NCBI GenBank assembly: GCA_905221605.1
Contig: CAJNDS010000180.1
Span: 394,501 to 458,500, forward strand
Source of the DNA: Symbiodinium natans
Lineage: Eukaryota > Sar > Dinophyceae > Suessiales > Symbiodiniaceae
Length of the DNA stretch: 64,000 nt
Direction of reading: 5' to 3'
A model generated the notes under the pieces. The model searched no databases. It worked only from the letters and a program-made list of their open reading frames with translations, and was not told where the DNA came from. The position numbers and the translations under genes are program-made. The stretch's first letter is position 1, and the number at the start of each line of letters is the position of its first letter. Positions 29,301 through 32,846 of the stretch are shown one piece after another.

Positions 29301-30451
29301 TTGAAGATCACAGCTTCAAGACACCAGAGATTCCTCATACAGGTAAGGATCTGTCTGCATGCGTTCATCCCTATGAATTATGGTAGAAAAGCGAGACCAG
29401 TGCCAGTCCGATGCCGTAGCACGTGGCTATCCGCCTCCAACCATCGCAACCCCCAAGCCCTCAGGGTTCAGGGTTCAGGGTTTAGGGTTTAGGGTTTCGG
29501 GCTTACATCCTGAAGCCCGAATGACTGGGTTGTTCTGGGATAGTTTTTAAGCTTCCCTTCTTTCCTTATAAGGGAACCTATTCATAAATACTTTTCAAAG
29601 GGTTTAAAGCACAACTCAGATGAAAGCAACCCCCACCCCCCAAACCCTAAACCCTAAAGGGGGGTGGCGTTTTGTGGTTCAGATCTGGGCGACAGCGCGC
29701 CCGGTCGAAGCCTGCTGAGTGATGCCCTGCAAGCCGGGCTATGCGACAGTTTTTTTTTCGGGCGTGTGGAAACTCGTAGACATATGGGATGACTAGATGA
29801 ATGACAGCTTGCGGTCTCGCACAAAATACAGTAAACGCCAGAAAGTTGGAACATGTTTTAAGGATAAATTAGAGCCGGGGTTCCCTTTAGTGTTACCTTT
29901 TTGGCGTATGGGGATAAGGATGTTCCAACTTTCAGACATGTAGTGTATGTTGACTCCACATGTAGGGTTGGGAATGGATGTGGGTACTGGTTTAGGGGTT
30001 GATCTACTTATATGTGCGTTTACGAAAAAAAGGGACCCCTATAATAGCCCGCCCAAATCGTTGGATTCCCTTATAGTAAGGTACCCCTAATTTCGGAACC
30101 CCCCCCCCCCCCCCATACGTGTGTGTTGGTGTATCGCGCGCGGTGTCAGATTCTGAATGAAACATGCTCTAGTTTGTGCCGCTGATGACATGTGGAGTGA
30201 AAAAATGACCCTAGAAGCCTCTGCCAAATGACCTGCCTGTGGGGTGATCGGCGAGCTTCGTTAGGGACTAAACCCTGAAACCCGAAACCCTGAAACCCTA
30301 AACCCTAAACCCTAAACACTAAACCCTCACAAAGAGCATCCCTAAGCCAAGGCAGCTCTTTGGCATCAAGATGCCTTGGACCTTGGACCCGGAGATGCCG
30401 AAAGCTGTCCTCACCATGCTCACGGAGAGCCTTCAAACTGGAAAGATTCAG
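2228..30451 (+). CDS. VPS13-like bridge lipid-transfer protein, gene span (N-terminus missing)
   Basis: Some 30 small exons in one orientation and in co-linear order spell the C-terminal half of a VPS13-family protein. VPS13 proteins are very long hydrophobic-groove proteins that move bulk phospholipids between membranes at contact sites. Seen here: VAB (SHR-binding) repeats with PP/PRY..N signatures and an FAW box (5.9-12.7 kb), an ELVY and QIDQLP segment like APT1 (14.5-20.4 kb), a FDKEY..R and KPIEGAK segment like the ATG2_C region (22.2-24 kb), RVRQPRALYG (25.2 kb) and a PH-like tail (27.8-30.5 kb). The chorein N-terminus must lie upstream of this window. Exon phases agree at most junctions. 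Gaps with at least one missing exon remain at 4656-5897, 7607-10169, 12652-14482, 20434-22232 and 27839-28877. The family assignment is from motif memory, not a search; order and phase make it strong. Confidence 0.85.
2363..2427. mobile_element. Family A palindromic element, half copy
   Basis: Only the right half is present (GGGGGTACTA, then CAAGGACTGTTTG, then GGGGGAACATCTCAA). The left arm is replaced by TTTAGGG-like sequence directly upstream. See the copy at 58421-58522 for a full-length representative. Confidence 0.65.
2574..2642 (+). CDS. Candidate VPS13-like exon
   Basis: Acceptor ggcag|G and donor gtaaag. In the phase-consistent frame it reads AWAGVQGHATAVLQPKSG and ends with AT, completed by G of the next exon. 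All three frames are open, so the reading depends on the chain of phases, not on a motif. Confidence 0.4.
3197..3259 (+). CDS. VPS13-like VAB exon
   Basis: Acceptor cgag|G and donor gtgcct. It reads PVRIFNDTTVKLGLQFGNQQ, which resembles the strand motif (valine/isoleucine-rich, then N.T...L.L) that opens a VAB repeat in VPS13 proteins. Phase: 1 nt completes the previous codon and 2 nt are left over. Confidence 0.55.
3310..3606. mobile_element. Family D element interrupted by a telomere block and by a family C element
   Basis: The outer element matches the uninterrupted copy at 33574-33685 (GGTCCATGTACCT, TACTTGGGCC, GGCCCAAGTA, TTCCCTATTTAGGTA.ATGG). A 31-bp telomere-like insert at about 3329-3359 is bracketed by two copies of AGGGTCCATGTACCTTATT. 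A complete family C element (about 3432-3583) sits between CCCAAGTA and TTCCC of family D, so C inserted after D. Confidence 0.85.
3432..3583. mobile_element. Family C palindromic element nested in family D
   Basis: Arms GGTTCAGGGTACTTATTAAC and the inverse near 3560-3580 can pair over about 50 bp, with an A/T-rich centre. The family D sequence resumes directly after the right end. The 2-bp flanks are TA (left) and CA (right); D reads TA at this site, which suggests a TA-like 2-bp target duplication. Confidence 0.8.
4037..4071 (+). CDS. Candidate VPS13-like micro-exon
   Basis: Acceptor cgccag|G and a consensus donor gtgagc give 35 nt reading LWTTCAESKLL with one base on each side. It fits the phases of the exons at 3197 and 4497 exactly, which is its main support. 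It could be chance. Confidence 0.35.
4135..4160. repeat. Poly-C tract
   Basis: An uninterrupted C run of more than 20 bases. Many such C or G runs occur in the window (for example 9764-9779, 9904-9937, 13113-13124, 26288-26312, 50489-50502, 55195-55204). Confidence 0.9.
4318..4421. mobile_element. Family L element, copy 1
   Basis: Shares AGTTTTGTTAAGGCTCTAAG and GGGGAGTATA with a second copy at 41201-41298. The left part contains the partial inverse (AGCTCCCTTAGG). Non-coding. Confidence 0.6.
4497..4655 (+). CDS. VPS13-like VAB exon with an acidic loop
   Basis: Acceptor gcgcag|G and donor gtagag, 159 nt, the largest clear exon of this gene. It begins PVPSWLMPDGFTSAPLQAP, like the VP(L/V)..L...G....RP segment of VAB repeats, then carries an acidic loop (RESDDESSDEDE). 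The first two bases complete an Arg codon begun in the exon at 4037. It ends one base into a codon, which does not fit the next placed exon at 5898, so at least one exon between 4656 and 5897 is missing. Confidence 0.6.
4656..5897. other. Interval with an unplaced exon; contains a family J relative
   Basis: Phase demands at least one exon here. Possible sites are around 4937 (gcag|GCACAAGAG...) and 5595, but neither shows a family motif. A family J-like element (AACCTTTTGGGGTA, then GTGAACCTTTTTTGGCC) lies at about 5386-5460. Confidence 0.4.
5898..5968 (+). CDS. VPS13-like VAB exon with PP..L signature
   Basis: Acceptor ttgcag|G and donor gtgtaa. It reads KMLNVRMLPPLQLVSCMPCG, the characteristic hydrophobic strand, PP, then L...LP pattern of VPS13 VAB repeats. 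It ends one base into a Gly codon completed by GT of the next exon. Confidence 0.75.
6030..6130. repeat. Degenerate telomere-like block (CCCTAAA/CCCCTAAA)
   Basis: Mixed 7- and 8-bp units forming much of the intron between the exons at 5898 and 6290. Confidence 0.8.
6290..6391 (+). CDS. VPS13-like VAB exon
   Basis: Acceptor ctgcag|G. It reads DVEVSYSLDSPDTADKKNH and continues to QTGHLG. The next exon needs one base from this one, which a GC donor (A|gctgcg) supplies; the nearby GT donor (gtaacc) would break the frame. This is a phase-supported GC-AG intron. Confidence 0.65.
6479..6528 (+). CDS. VPS13-like VAB exon
   Basis: Acceptor ggccag|G and donor gtacgt. Joined to the previous exon it reads RTLPVYDVDFPSTVYLR, matching the G..LP...VD.....LRV strand pair of VAB repeats. 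Ends in phase 0. Confidence 0.7.
7144..7188. repeat. Short telomere-like array (CCCTAAA)n
   Basis: Five to six units inside the intron between the exons at 6479 and 7550. Confidence 0.9.
7550..7606 (+). CDS. VPS13-like VAB exon with WLID box
   Basis: Acceptor ctccag|G and donor gttcaa, exactly 19 codons in phase 0. It reads VMLCCQTWLIDRRGKPHLE, equivalent to the W(I/L)(V/I)(N/D).TG..L motif that recurs in VPS13 VAB repeats. Confidence 0.75.
7607..8698. other. Intron or unplaced-exon interval
   Basis: An open frame at about 7690-7910 (HLGLSVTSDKKPL, DAGEHLYLCG) is compositionally protein-like but has no secure splice sites. Telomere-like fragments lie at about 8300-8365 and 8590-8615. Confidence 0.35.
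8699..8735 (+). CDS. Weak VPS13-like exon candidate
   Basis: Acceptor gtcag|G in phase 0, reading ADWTVTSAPP, expected somewhere between the WLID exon and the next VAB repeat. No donor is evident and no family motif is decisive. Confidence 0.25.
8811..8955. mobile_element. Family C palindromic element
   Basis: Arms CTTGGAGGTTCAGGGTACTT and the inverse ending CTCCAAG. The element has an AT-rich core and is flanked by TG (left) and TA (right). Confidence 0.85.
9123..9260. mobile_element. Family U palindromic element, copy 1
   Basis: Begins CCTGATTCTTAGTAGGGAAT and ends ATTCCCTGCGAAGAACCAG, an imperfect inverted repeat, with a TA-rich centre. Related copies are at 55011-55085 and 55226-55330. 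Confidence 0.7.
9387..9470. mobile_element. Family J element
   Basis: Contains CCTTTAACCTTTTTGGGGTA, CTCCCCTTAGATTCCCAAAG and GTTAACCT, and ends CAGCAAAG. It is the same family as the complete intron at 59403-59508. Confidence 0.75.
9506..9608. mobile_element. Family A palindromic element
   Basis: TTGGGATGTTCCC, then ACAGTCCTTAAT, AGGGATTGCAGTAGGGGGT and a diverged right arm ending CCATCTCAA. Confidence 0.8.
9824..9866. repeat. (CA)n microsatellite beside poly-C tracts
   Basis: About 20 CA units. Poly-C runs lie on both sides (9764-9779 and 9904-9937). These generate spurious glycine- and valine-rich reading frames. Confidence 0.95.
10170..10262 (+). CDS. VPS13-like VAB exon with PRYVVVN box
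   Basis: Acceptor aacag|G and donor gtactt, exactly 31 codons. It reads LELLPRYVVVNQLPCDVEFR, a near-consensus VPS13 motif (PRY.(I/V)(V/I)N.L...(I/V).(F/V)R). This is the single most diagnostic exon of gene 1. Confidence 0.9.
10274..10535. repeat. ACT/TTACTA-type microsatellite region
   Basis: About 260 bp of ACTATT, TACTAT and related units, directly after the donor of the 10170 exon. It makes serine/asparagine and tyrosine-rich spurious frames. A similar tract is at 49204-49580. Confidence 0.9.
10802..10877 (+). CDS. VPS13-like VAB exon
   Basis: Acceptor tgag|G, phase 0, reading VIVDAGKTALPRFTTDALQF and ending RLRER. It matches the G....P......L..RL segment that follows PRY..N in VPS13. 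The phase of the next exon calls for a GC donor (A|gccccg). Confidence 0.7.
11052..11110 (+). CDS. VPS13-like VAB exon
   Basis: Acceptor ctgcag|G. It reads APAVGARDGTLLYFQLARY, fitting the G...L.L strand before the next exon. The donor is either gtatat after TAT or gcaaga after CTG; both keep phase 0. Confidence 0.55.
11382..11442 (+). CDS. VPS13-like VAB exon
   Basis: Acceptor ccaag|G. It reads ECYIVEIRSDHGVIYFIVRE, matching Y.(I/V).V....G.....(V/I)R before the FAW box. The one-base leftover plus GC of the next exon makes Gly, so the donor is GC (G|gcagcg). Confidence 0.8.
11491..11596. mobile_element. Family M element, copy 1
   Basis: GACCCCTAGAAG, GGGACCCT, then GTCCCTGTATACCTAAGTAG. Related copies are at 22495-22600 and 27632-27783. 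Confidence 0.7.
11670..11791 (+). CDS. VPS13-like VAB exon with FAW box
   Basis: Acceptor ctgag|G. It reads MFRLSNSSPHQICEIHVRN, then a segment ending FFAWLDTP. This is the classical VPS13 series (Y)R(I/L).N.S...I.(I/V)...., then PG.....FAW(D).P. The 3' end falls in a G-rich tract; the phase of the next exon would fit a GA donor near 11792, but this end is uncertain. Confidence 0.85.
11781..11840. repeat. G-rich tract with GGAGGGG units
   Basis: About 60 bp of G runs with single A interruptions at the 3' edge of the FAW exon. It is a strong G-quadruplex candidate exactly at a splice boundary. Confidence 0.85.
11953..11982 (+). CDS. VPS13-like micro-exon
   Basis: Acceptor ttgcag|G and donor gtggct, exactly 10 codons: DPFDNDKNLE. 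Joined to the next exon it gives NLEVELVIGDDDFK, the LEV.(I/V) strand after the FAW box. Confidence 0.75.
12440..12472 (+). CDS. VPS13-like micro-exon
   Basis: Acceptor ccgag|G and donor gtgcgc, exactly 11 codons in phase 0: VELVIGDDDFK. Confidence 0.75.
12541..12570. repeat. Short telomere-like array in the intron before the 12586 exon
   Basis: Four to five CCCTAAA units, between CCTAAATCCTAAA variants and the polypyrimidine stretch of the acceptor. Confidence 0.9.
12586..12651 (+). CDS. VPS13-like VAB exon
   Basis: Acceptor ttcag|G and donor gtataa, exactly 22 codons in phase 0. It reads VDPRRAYRKKLRGGLELYSC and follows the micro-exons at 11953 and 12440 without a phase break. Confidence 0.75.
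13063..13175. mobile_element. Family A palindromic element with poly-C in the loop
   Basis: TTGGGATGTTC, ACAGTCCTGAGTAGGGATTA, a run of 12 C in place of the usual loop, then GAATCCCTACTAGGGACTGT and GGGGGAACATCCCAA. Confidence 0.85.
13298..13440. repeat. Two telomere-like arrays (TTTAGGG)n
   Basis: Arrays at about 13298-13336 and 13359-13440, separated by about 20 bp of unique sequence. The second runs straight into the family C element at 13444. Confidence 0.95.
13444..13512. mobile_element. Family C element, internally deleted
   Basis: Left arm TACTTGGAGGTTCAGGGCAC is present and the right end is only CCTCCAAGTA. The middle is deleted. Both ends are flanked by TA. Confidence 0.75.
13644..13693. 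repeat. Telomere-like array (CCCTAAA)n
   Basis: Seven near-perfect units. Confidence 0.95.
13841..13907. mobile_element. Family F element
   Basis: CCCCAAAATAGTAGGATTTC, then AAGGACCCCAATGAGG and CTAATTTCGGAAA. A second, partial copy of the left part directly precedes it (about 13796-13820). Confidence 0.65.
13913..13985. repeat. Degenerate telomere-like array
   Basis: CCCTAAA with CCCTAAG variants. Confidence 0.9.
14096..14160. repeat. Telomere-like array (TTTAGGG)n
   Basis: About nine perfect units in the opposite orientation to the array 110 bp upstream. Confidence 0.95.
14300..14404. mobile_element. Family K element, copy 1
   Basis: GGGGTCGGAATTAAATGCTA, GGTCCCTTTATAAGTATAC, AGACCCTATTCTAGTTATT and AGGCCCCTA. 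Same order and spacing as the copy at 60881-60982. Confidence 0.75.
14483..14521 (+). CDS. VPS13-like APT1-segment exon (ELVY)
   Basis: Acceptor tggcag|G. It reads VSNAELVYMEMA, the ELLY.(S/L)L signature of VPS13. The phase of the next exon and the expected length both point to a GC donor (CT|gctgca). Confidence 0.75.
14832..14895. repeat. (TA)n / (GT)n microsatellite
   Basis: TATATA runs on both sides of GTGTGTGTGCG. Similar mixed TA tracts occur at 19575-19595, 19770-19870, 22551-22566, 27692-27742, 33175-33235, 36890-37037, 45050-45110, 46008-46060 and 57817-57877. Confidence 0.95.
15003..15053 (+). CDS. VPS13-like APT1-segment exon
   Basis: Acceptor gcaag|G and donor gtccat. It reads SISAVINPKEDTQTLN and ends with AT, completed as Met by the next exon. 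With the neighbours it gives the QTLNMNLRTQD strand that precedes Q(I/L)D.QLP. Confidence 0.7.
16216..16294. repeat. Telomere-like array (CCCTAAA)n
   Basis: About 11 units. Smaller arrays follow at 16374-16402, 16500-16550 and 16825-16850. Confidence 0.95.
16963..17055. repeat. Telomere-like array (TTTAGGG)n with breaks
   Basis: Mostly perfect TTTAGGG units with TTAGGG shortenings. Confidence 0.95.
17622..17673. repeat. Variant array (CCCTGAA)n
   Basis: Seven tandem CCCTGAA units, a one-base variant of the telomere heptamer. It follows CCCTAAA units. A similar block is at 51795-51842. Confidence 0.9.
17884..18038. repeat. Telomere-like array with periodic TTTAGGA variant
   Basis: Over 20 units of TTTAGGG, with the variant unit (GGATTTAGGG) recurring every few units. 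This points to higher-order amplification and not only to telomerase addition. Confidence 0.9.
18130..18290. repeat. Nonamer array (TTTAGAGGG)n
   Basis: About 10 tandem TTTAGAGGG units flanked by TTTATAGGG variants, continuing as degenerate GGGTTTATA/GGGTTTGTA units to about 18420. Confidence 0.9.
19320..19368. repeat. Telomere-like array (CCCTAAA)n
   Basis: Seven units. Confidence 0.95.
19943..20004 (+). CDS. VPS13-like APT1-segment exon (QIDQLP)
   Basis: Acceptor tgcag|G. It reads NLRTQDTILQIDQLPLACCI, matching the highly conserved QIDNQLP motif of VPS13 (here QIDQLP). One base is left over and GC of the next exon completes Gly, so the donor is GC (G|gcaaag). An internal acceptor (ccag|GACACC) is less likely by phase. 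Confidence 0.8.
20102..20162 (+). CDS. VPS13-like APT1-segment exon
   Basis: Acceptor cgcag|G and donor gttgag. It reads LYPHDVPEDRMEVANPLLR, the P...L(Y).........NP.L.. segment directly after the QIDNQLP motif in VPS13. In phase on both sides. Confidence 0.8.
20165..20336. mobile_element. Family Q palindromic element with poly-C arms, copy 1
   Basis: TCCCTTCCCTGTAATATTAA, then C runs with CTACCCCCGAATA, a centre, then GGGGGTACGGGGG and TTTAATATTTGGGGGTAGGG. The same architecture occurs at 44229-44355. The long C and G runs can pair with each other. Confidence 0.75.
20393..20433 (+). CDS. VPS13-like exon after NPLLR
   Basis: Acceptor tccag|G. Joined to the previous exon it reads RFIADVQLLSLSMDG. 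The 3' end is uncertain: a GC donor at 20434 (G|gccttt) is possible, but the next exon could not be fixed. Confidence 0.65.
20702..20760 (+). CDS. Weak VPS13-like exon candidate
   Basis: Acceptor cccag|G. Open in two frames (DEALDLCETEAAPPL or MKLWISVKLKRLRPYLPSW). Neither can be joined with certainty to the exon at 20393. Confidence 0.25.
20799..20907. repeat. Degenerate telomere-like array
   Basis: TTTAGGG units with TTAGGG, TTTTAGGG and TTTAGGA variants. Confidence 0.95.
21546..21632. mobile_element. Family G element, copy 1
   Basis: GTGCCCTTTACCC, TTTTTTGGTTGTGGTTCCCT, then GGTGCCCTTAT. The second copy is at 57563-57656. Confidence 0.65.
21972..22080. repeat. AT-rich direct repeat pair
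   Basis: GTTTACATAAGATAT.TTGT.ACTA occurs twice about 60 bp apart, each followed by an ATATACC motif. Confidence 0.7.
22233..22300 (+). CDS. VPS13-like ATG2_C-region exon
   Basis: Acceptor ttgcag|G. It reads SSLMAIPKTPIALVGSAGEL and resembles the (L)GS...LG.P segment that opens the ATG2_C-like region. The 3' end is uncertain. The next exon wants one leftover base, and GC donors within the exon could provide it. Confidence 0.55.
22495..22600. mobile_element. Family M element, copy 2, with TA tract
   Basis: TAGAAGGACCCTTAGTCTTAT, a (TA)n run in the middle, then CTTGTATACCTCAGTCGCCC. Compare 27632-27783. Confidence 0.65.
22667..22783 (+). CDS. VPS13-like ATG2_C-region exon (FDKEY)
   Basis: Acceptor ccaag|G and donor gtccct, 38 codons plus 3 nt. 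It contains FFDSMTFDKEYAARHDKHRN, the strongly conserved (L)(S/T).D..Y...R motif near the VPS13 C-terminus. Joins in phase to the exon at 22919. Confidence 0.85.
22919..22991 (+). CDS. VPS13-like ATG2_C-region exon
   Basis: Acceptor tggag|G. It reads ASQGMSSAVNSLGEGLNGLL, the glycine-spaced helix before KP.EGA. Two leftover bases plus G of the next exon make Arg, which requires a GC donor (CG|gcgcct). Confidence 0.8.
23118..23180. repeat. Long poly-C tract (about 62 bases)
   Basis: The longest homopolymer in the window, preceded by AACCCCCCTAAA-type units, so it may have grown from telomere-like sequence. Its exact length may be an assembly estimate. Confidence 0.9.
23494..23554 (+). CDS. 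VPS13-like ATG2_C-region exon (KPIEGAK)
   Basis: Acceptor gccag|G. It reads KPIEGAKTDGVGGFVTGIGK, almost the textbook VPS13 motif KP..GA...G..GF..G.GKG. The phase-0 junction with the next exon fits a GC donor (AAG|gctccg), which places Gly of GKG in the next exon. Confidence 0.9.
23709..23750 (+). CDS. VPS13-like ATG2_C-region exon
   Basis: Acceptor gccag|G. It reads GLSSSVVKGFNG and completes the GKGL....KP..G-like helix. The donor is gtggca after GGT, or further right. Confidence 0.7.
23777..23822. repeat. (GATA)n followed by (TA)n microsatellite
   Basis: About six GATA units, then TATATA. Confidence 0.95.
23933..23986 (+). CDS. Candidate VPS13-like exon
   Basis: Acceptor ctgag|G, phase 0, reading DAAADLGRGVMAEAKNL. 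It fits the position of the D.(A/S)....G(I/V) helix after KP..G. The 3' splice partner is not resolved, because the next exon wants one leftover base. Confidence 0.5.
   Translation, partial: DAAADLGRGVMAEAKNL
24000..24058. repeat. Telomere-like array (TTTAGGG)n
   Basis: Eight units with one TTTGGGG variant. Confidence 0.95.
24452..24553. mobile_element. Family A palindromic element
   Basis: GGGATGTTCC, TATACTAACAGTCCTTCATA, GGTACTGTAATCCCTATC, AAGGACTGTTTG. It directly follows a (TTTAGGG)n block. Confidence 0.9.
24841..24953. mobile_element. Family C element, degraded, with telomere insert
   Basis: The left arm is diverged. A TTTAGGG block (24875-24900) is set between ACTTATA and GCTTATG, and the right arm ends AAGTACCCTGAAGCTCCAAG. 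Confidence 0.6.
25104..25224. mobile_element. Family B element supplying a 3' splice site
   Basis: The right arm TTTTAGGGTTCATTTCGTCC ends CCAAG at 25224, immediately before the conserved VPS13 exon. The left part is rearranged: two CCCTCTACTACT-like starts in tandem and no TTGGGGAC end. Confidence 0.85.
25225..25310 (+). CDS. VPS13-like C-terminal exon (RVR..RALYG)
   Basis: Acceptor cccaag|G, which is the end of a family B element. It reads ERVRQPRALYGPIGAMRDFS, the conserved R.R.PR.(F/L)...G....(Y/F)S motif of the VPS13 C-terminus. The exon that follows joins in phase 0 through a GC donor (GGT|gcctca). Confidence 0.9.
25669..25761 (+). CDS. VPS13-like C-terminal exon
   Basis: Acceptor ctgcag|G and donor gtgttc, exactly 31 codons: ELDSHVLSFLQDVPEI, ending ESFRHMRTPPLD. 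It fits the A.G..(L)L.......Y..H helix after RVR..R. In phase 0. Confidence 0.75.
26191..26288. mobile_element. Family F element
   Basis: GTTTACGAAAATCAGGGACT, ATAGACCCCAAATAGCGGGA, TTCCCTTGTA, GGACCCCCAATCAGGTACC. A run of 20 or more C follows. Confidence 0.7.
26748..27050. repeat. Longest telomere-like array, ending in poly-C
   Basis: About 35 CCCTAAA units with a few CCTAAA and CCCTAAAAAAA variants. The array decays into AACCCCAAACCCCCCC and a 14-C run by 27115. Confidence 0.95.
27632..27783. mobile_element. Family M element, copy 3, forming the 3' end of an intron
   Basis: GGTATAAGGAGCGACCCCTA, AAGGGACCCTTCATCTGATT, a (TA)n centre, then CCCTGTATACCTAAGTAGCC and CCTGCTTCAG. The last AG is the acceptor of the exon at 27784. 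Confidence 0.75.
27784..27838 (+). CDS. VPS13-like PH-like exon
   Basis: Acceptor ttcag|G and consensus donor gtgaga. It reads VMVLARKSFWIAEVPLRR, like the first strands of the PH-like domain at the VPS13 C-terminus. It ends one base into a codon. Confidence 0.65.
28016..28460. other. Open but unassigned stretch
   Basis: Long overlapping frames occur on both strands (147 codons on the minus strand) with balanced composition and no telomere repeats, so this may hide exons. No motif or splice pair is convincing. Confidence 0.3.
28878..28981 (+). CDS. VPS13-like C-terminal exon
   Basis: Acceptor ttcag|G and donor gtaggt, 34 codons plus 2 nt. It reads IHKHFPIAALKSVKWGPRLN, then DLLLEGLVQP. A basic/hydrophobic segment consistent with the PH-like tail. 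The exon at 27784 does not join it in phase, so one exon is missing between them. Confidence 0.6.
29005..29115. repeat. Telomere-like array with TTTGGGG variants
   Basis: Alternating TTTAGGG and TTTGGGG units. Confidence 0.95.
29834..29942. mobile_element. Family I palindromic element, copy 1
   Basis: CGCCAGAAAGTTGGAACATG at the left and GATGTTCCAACTTTCAGAC at the right are inverted repeats. A related copy is at 32738-32846. Confidence 0.75.
30019..30100. mobile_element. Family F element
   Basis: TTTACGAAAAAAAGGGACCC, TATAATAGCCC, GGATTCCCTTATAG, GGTACCCCTAATTTCGGAA, then a poly-C run. Confidence 0.75.
30352..30451 (+). CDS. Possible last exon(s) of the VPS13-like gene
   Basis: Acceptor ccaag|G. 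The best frame reads QLFGIKMPWTLDPEMPKAVL and TMLTESLQTGKIQ, resembling the amphipathic helix that ends VPS13 PH-like domains. The donor in this frame would be GC (CAG|gcccgc). Phase from the 28878 exon favours a different frame, so an exon may be missing in between or the link may be wrong. Confidence 0.45.
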
Positions 30452-31209
30452 GCCCGCGGGGTAGGGTTTAGGGTTTTATAGGGTTTAGGGTTTAGGGTTT
30501 GTAGGGTTTGTAGGGTTTATAGGGTTTGTAGGGTTTGTAGGGTTTTAGGGTTTAGGGTTTCGGGGTGTGTTCGGACTCCTGCGGGTTCTAGGGCTTTTGC
30601 AGGGCTTTTGGGGGATCTGTGGGGTTGTAGGGCCGCTTGGGCCAATAGATGGAAGCACCCCAAGCCATAAACCCTTAACCCTAGAGGGCTGTTTAGGGTT
30701 TAGGGTTTACGGAGTTTAGGGACTTTAGGGTTTGCTTCACGGCCCAGTGCCTTACCACTGTTCCGCCTCTTTTTTAGAAATCCGGTGAAGCCGACAGTCA
30801 CTCGACGAGTCCTTGCGTGCTGTCACCGTGCCAGGGGTGCACGTATGTCGCCGCTGAAGCACCCTCTAGGGTTTAGGGTTTAGGGTTTAGGGTTTAGGGT
30901 TTAGGGTTCCTTTCACGTGACCTTGCTTGGTGATGGCTCGTCCCGCGACGTCTAGTGTTCGGGTGCTTGTACTTGCTCCGCACAGTGACGATTCCTGTGG
31001 AGAGGTTGAGGAAGTCACGGACGTTCAGAAATGGCTGCTTGACTGCAGGGATGGGAGGGGTAGGGAGGGGGGCAGATCTCGCAGGAGCACTCTTGCTTCA
31101 GGGTGTGGCTACATCGGGACGTCGCTTCGTCACTGAAGGACCTATTGTGGTGGAACCTGCTTGCTGACAGCCCCCTGATTCCATGCCGCTTCCTTTTGGT
31201 GTGTAGTAC

Positions 31210-31318
31210 CTTGGGGACGACATGAACCCTAAAAGGGTTTATGGTTCATAGACCTTAAGAGGTATTATAGTAGTACAGGGTATATGATGGCAATTTTGGG
31301 GTTCATTTGGTCCCCAAG
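31210..31318. mobile_element. Family B palindromic element, complete
   Basis: CTTGGGGACGACATGAACCC at the left and GGTTCATTTGGTCCCCAAG at the right are inverted repeats over about 27 bp. The centre holds TTATAGTAGTACAGGGTATA. The right end is followed by GTATGC in an exon-like frame. Confidence 0.9.
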
Positions 31319-32737
31319 GTATGCCATGTCCGGGTGAATGCAGGCCCGTGCTTTTGTTGCCACGACTCGCCCAGGGTGCGCCAAAGTCTCATGGGCGACG
31401 AGCTGTCCAATCCGGTGGAGGTTCTCACACGGGGCCACATGGGGGCCACGGGTCATGAATCTACACCCTAAACCCTAAACCGACCTGCATCGGCGTACCA
31501 TGTTCATGTTGTGAATGGCCTCGAAGGTGCAAGAAGAAGCATGGGAGATCCAACGCGCTGCAATCGCTGCAGGTGCGGCGTAGCACGGAGCTCAAGCCCT
31601 GGGTTAAGTGCCCTATGCAACGCTGCACCCGCACAGTCAAAACGAGAGCACGAAAACTACCCAAGTCTCTTCTCAACCCTAAACCCTAAAGCCTAAACCC
31701 TAAACCCTAAACCCTAAACCGGTTTAATCCTTGTATTCGGCAATCCTTGAAGCGGATTGCACACCTTCTTGCACCACGCGAAAGAGGGTCCTGCAAGGAA
31801 GGGCCCCACACTGGGATTCATGCCTTCTGCAGGGTTTCCCGGGCAAACCAGGCAGGCGATTGGCAACTTCAAGGCAGTCAGCTAAGTAACTTCTGTGGCA
31901 GCACCAGCTTCACATCGAACAAACTTGTGGCGGGCTCGGGGGTTCAGGTGTGGCCAGCCCGTTCTGGAGGTCTTAACTTCCAGCATGTAAGGCCCCGAAG
32001 CCCCTCTAAACCCTAAAGTCCTAAACCCTAAACCCCAAACCCCAAGCCCCAAACCCCAAGCCCCAAGCCCCAAAAGCAAAGCTTCTGGCAAACGTGTGTC
32101 ACGACCTCCCGGTGCCAGGTGCCAACAGTACCTGGCAGATGCTTTTCTGCACTAAGGTAAGGTATCTAGGGGCTTGAAAGGAATTATCATCATGATAAGT
32201 GCAACTATACGAAGGTTTAGGGGCTTGAAAGTTATCATGATGAGAGTAACTATACTATTGTGAAGGCAGGTTCTGACAGGGAGAGTCCCCGGATGCAGAA
32301 AGGGCACTAAACCCTAAACCCTAAACCCTAAACCCAGGCTCTTGAGGTTCTTGGGGGATCTGGCACGTAGCTCGCGAGTCGGCCTAGACCCGATCCCAGG
32401 TCTTAAGCTCCTCATCGGGAAGTGTCTACTTACCAGGGCTGAGGGTTTAGGGTTTAGGGTTTAGGGTTTAGGGTTTAGGGTTCATGGTTTAGGGTTTAGG
32501 GTTTTCTTTGCATCTCAGGCCGAAGCCTCAGCAGTCTTGGGTTAAAAAAAGGCTTTAGGGCAGTACAGCCTTCTGCCGCCTGTCCCGGCGCATGCGCCTT
32601 ACAAGGGTGGCCATTGCTTTCAAGTGCTGGGCTTGGGTTTAGGGTTTGGGGTTTAGGGTTTAGGGTTTATGGTTTAGGGCCGCAGCTCTTCTGAACTGTT
32701 GAATGGGCTCCTTCACACCATCCGCCATGGTGAACTC

Positions 32738-32846
32738 CAGAAAGTCGGAACGTGGGTTTAGGGTGATGAGTGCTGGGTTTTCCCTCTACTTTCCCTTAAG
32801 GGCATTAGGATAATGATGTTCCAACCTTCTGGAGGTTACTAGCCCT
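32738..32846. mobile_element. Family I palindromic element, copy 2
   Basis: CTCCAGAAAGTCGGAACGTG and GATGTTCCAACCTTCTGGAG are inverted. The left arm is followed by GGGTTTAGGG. Confidence 0.7.
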
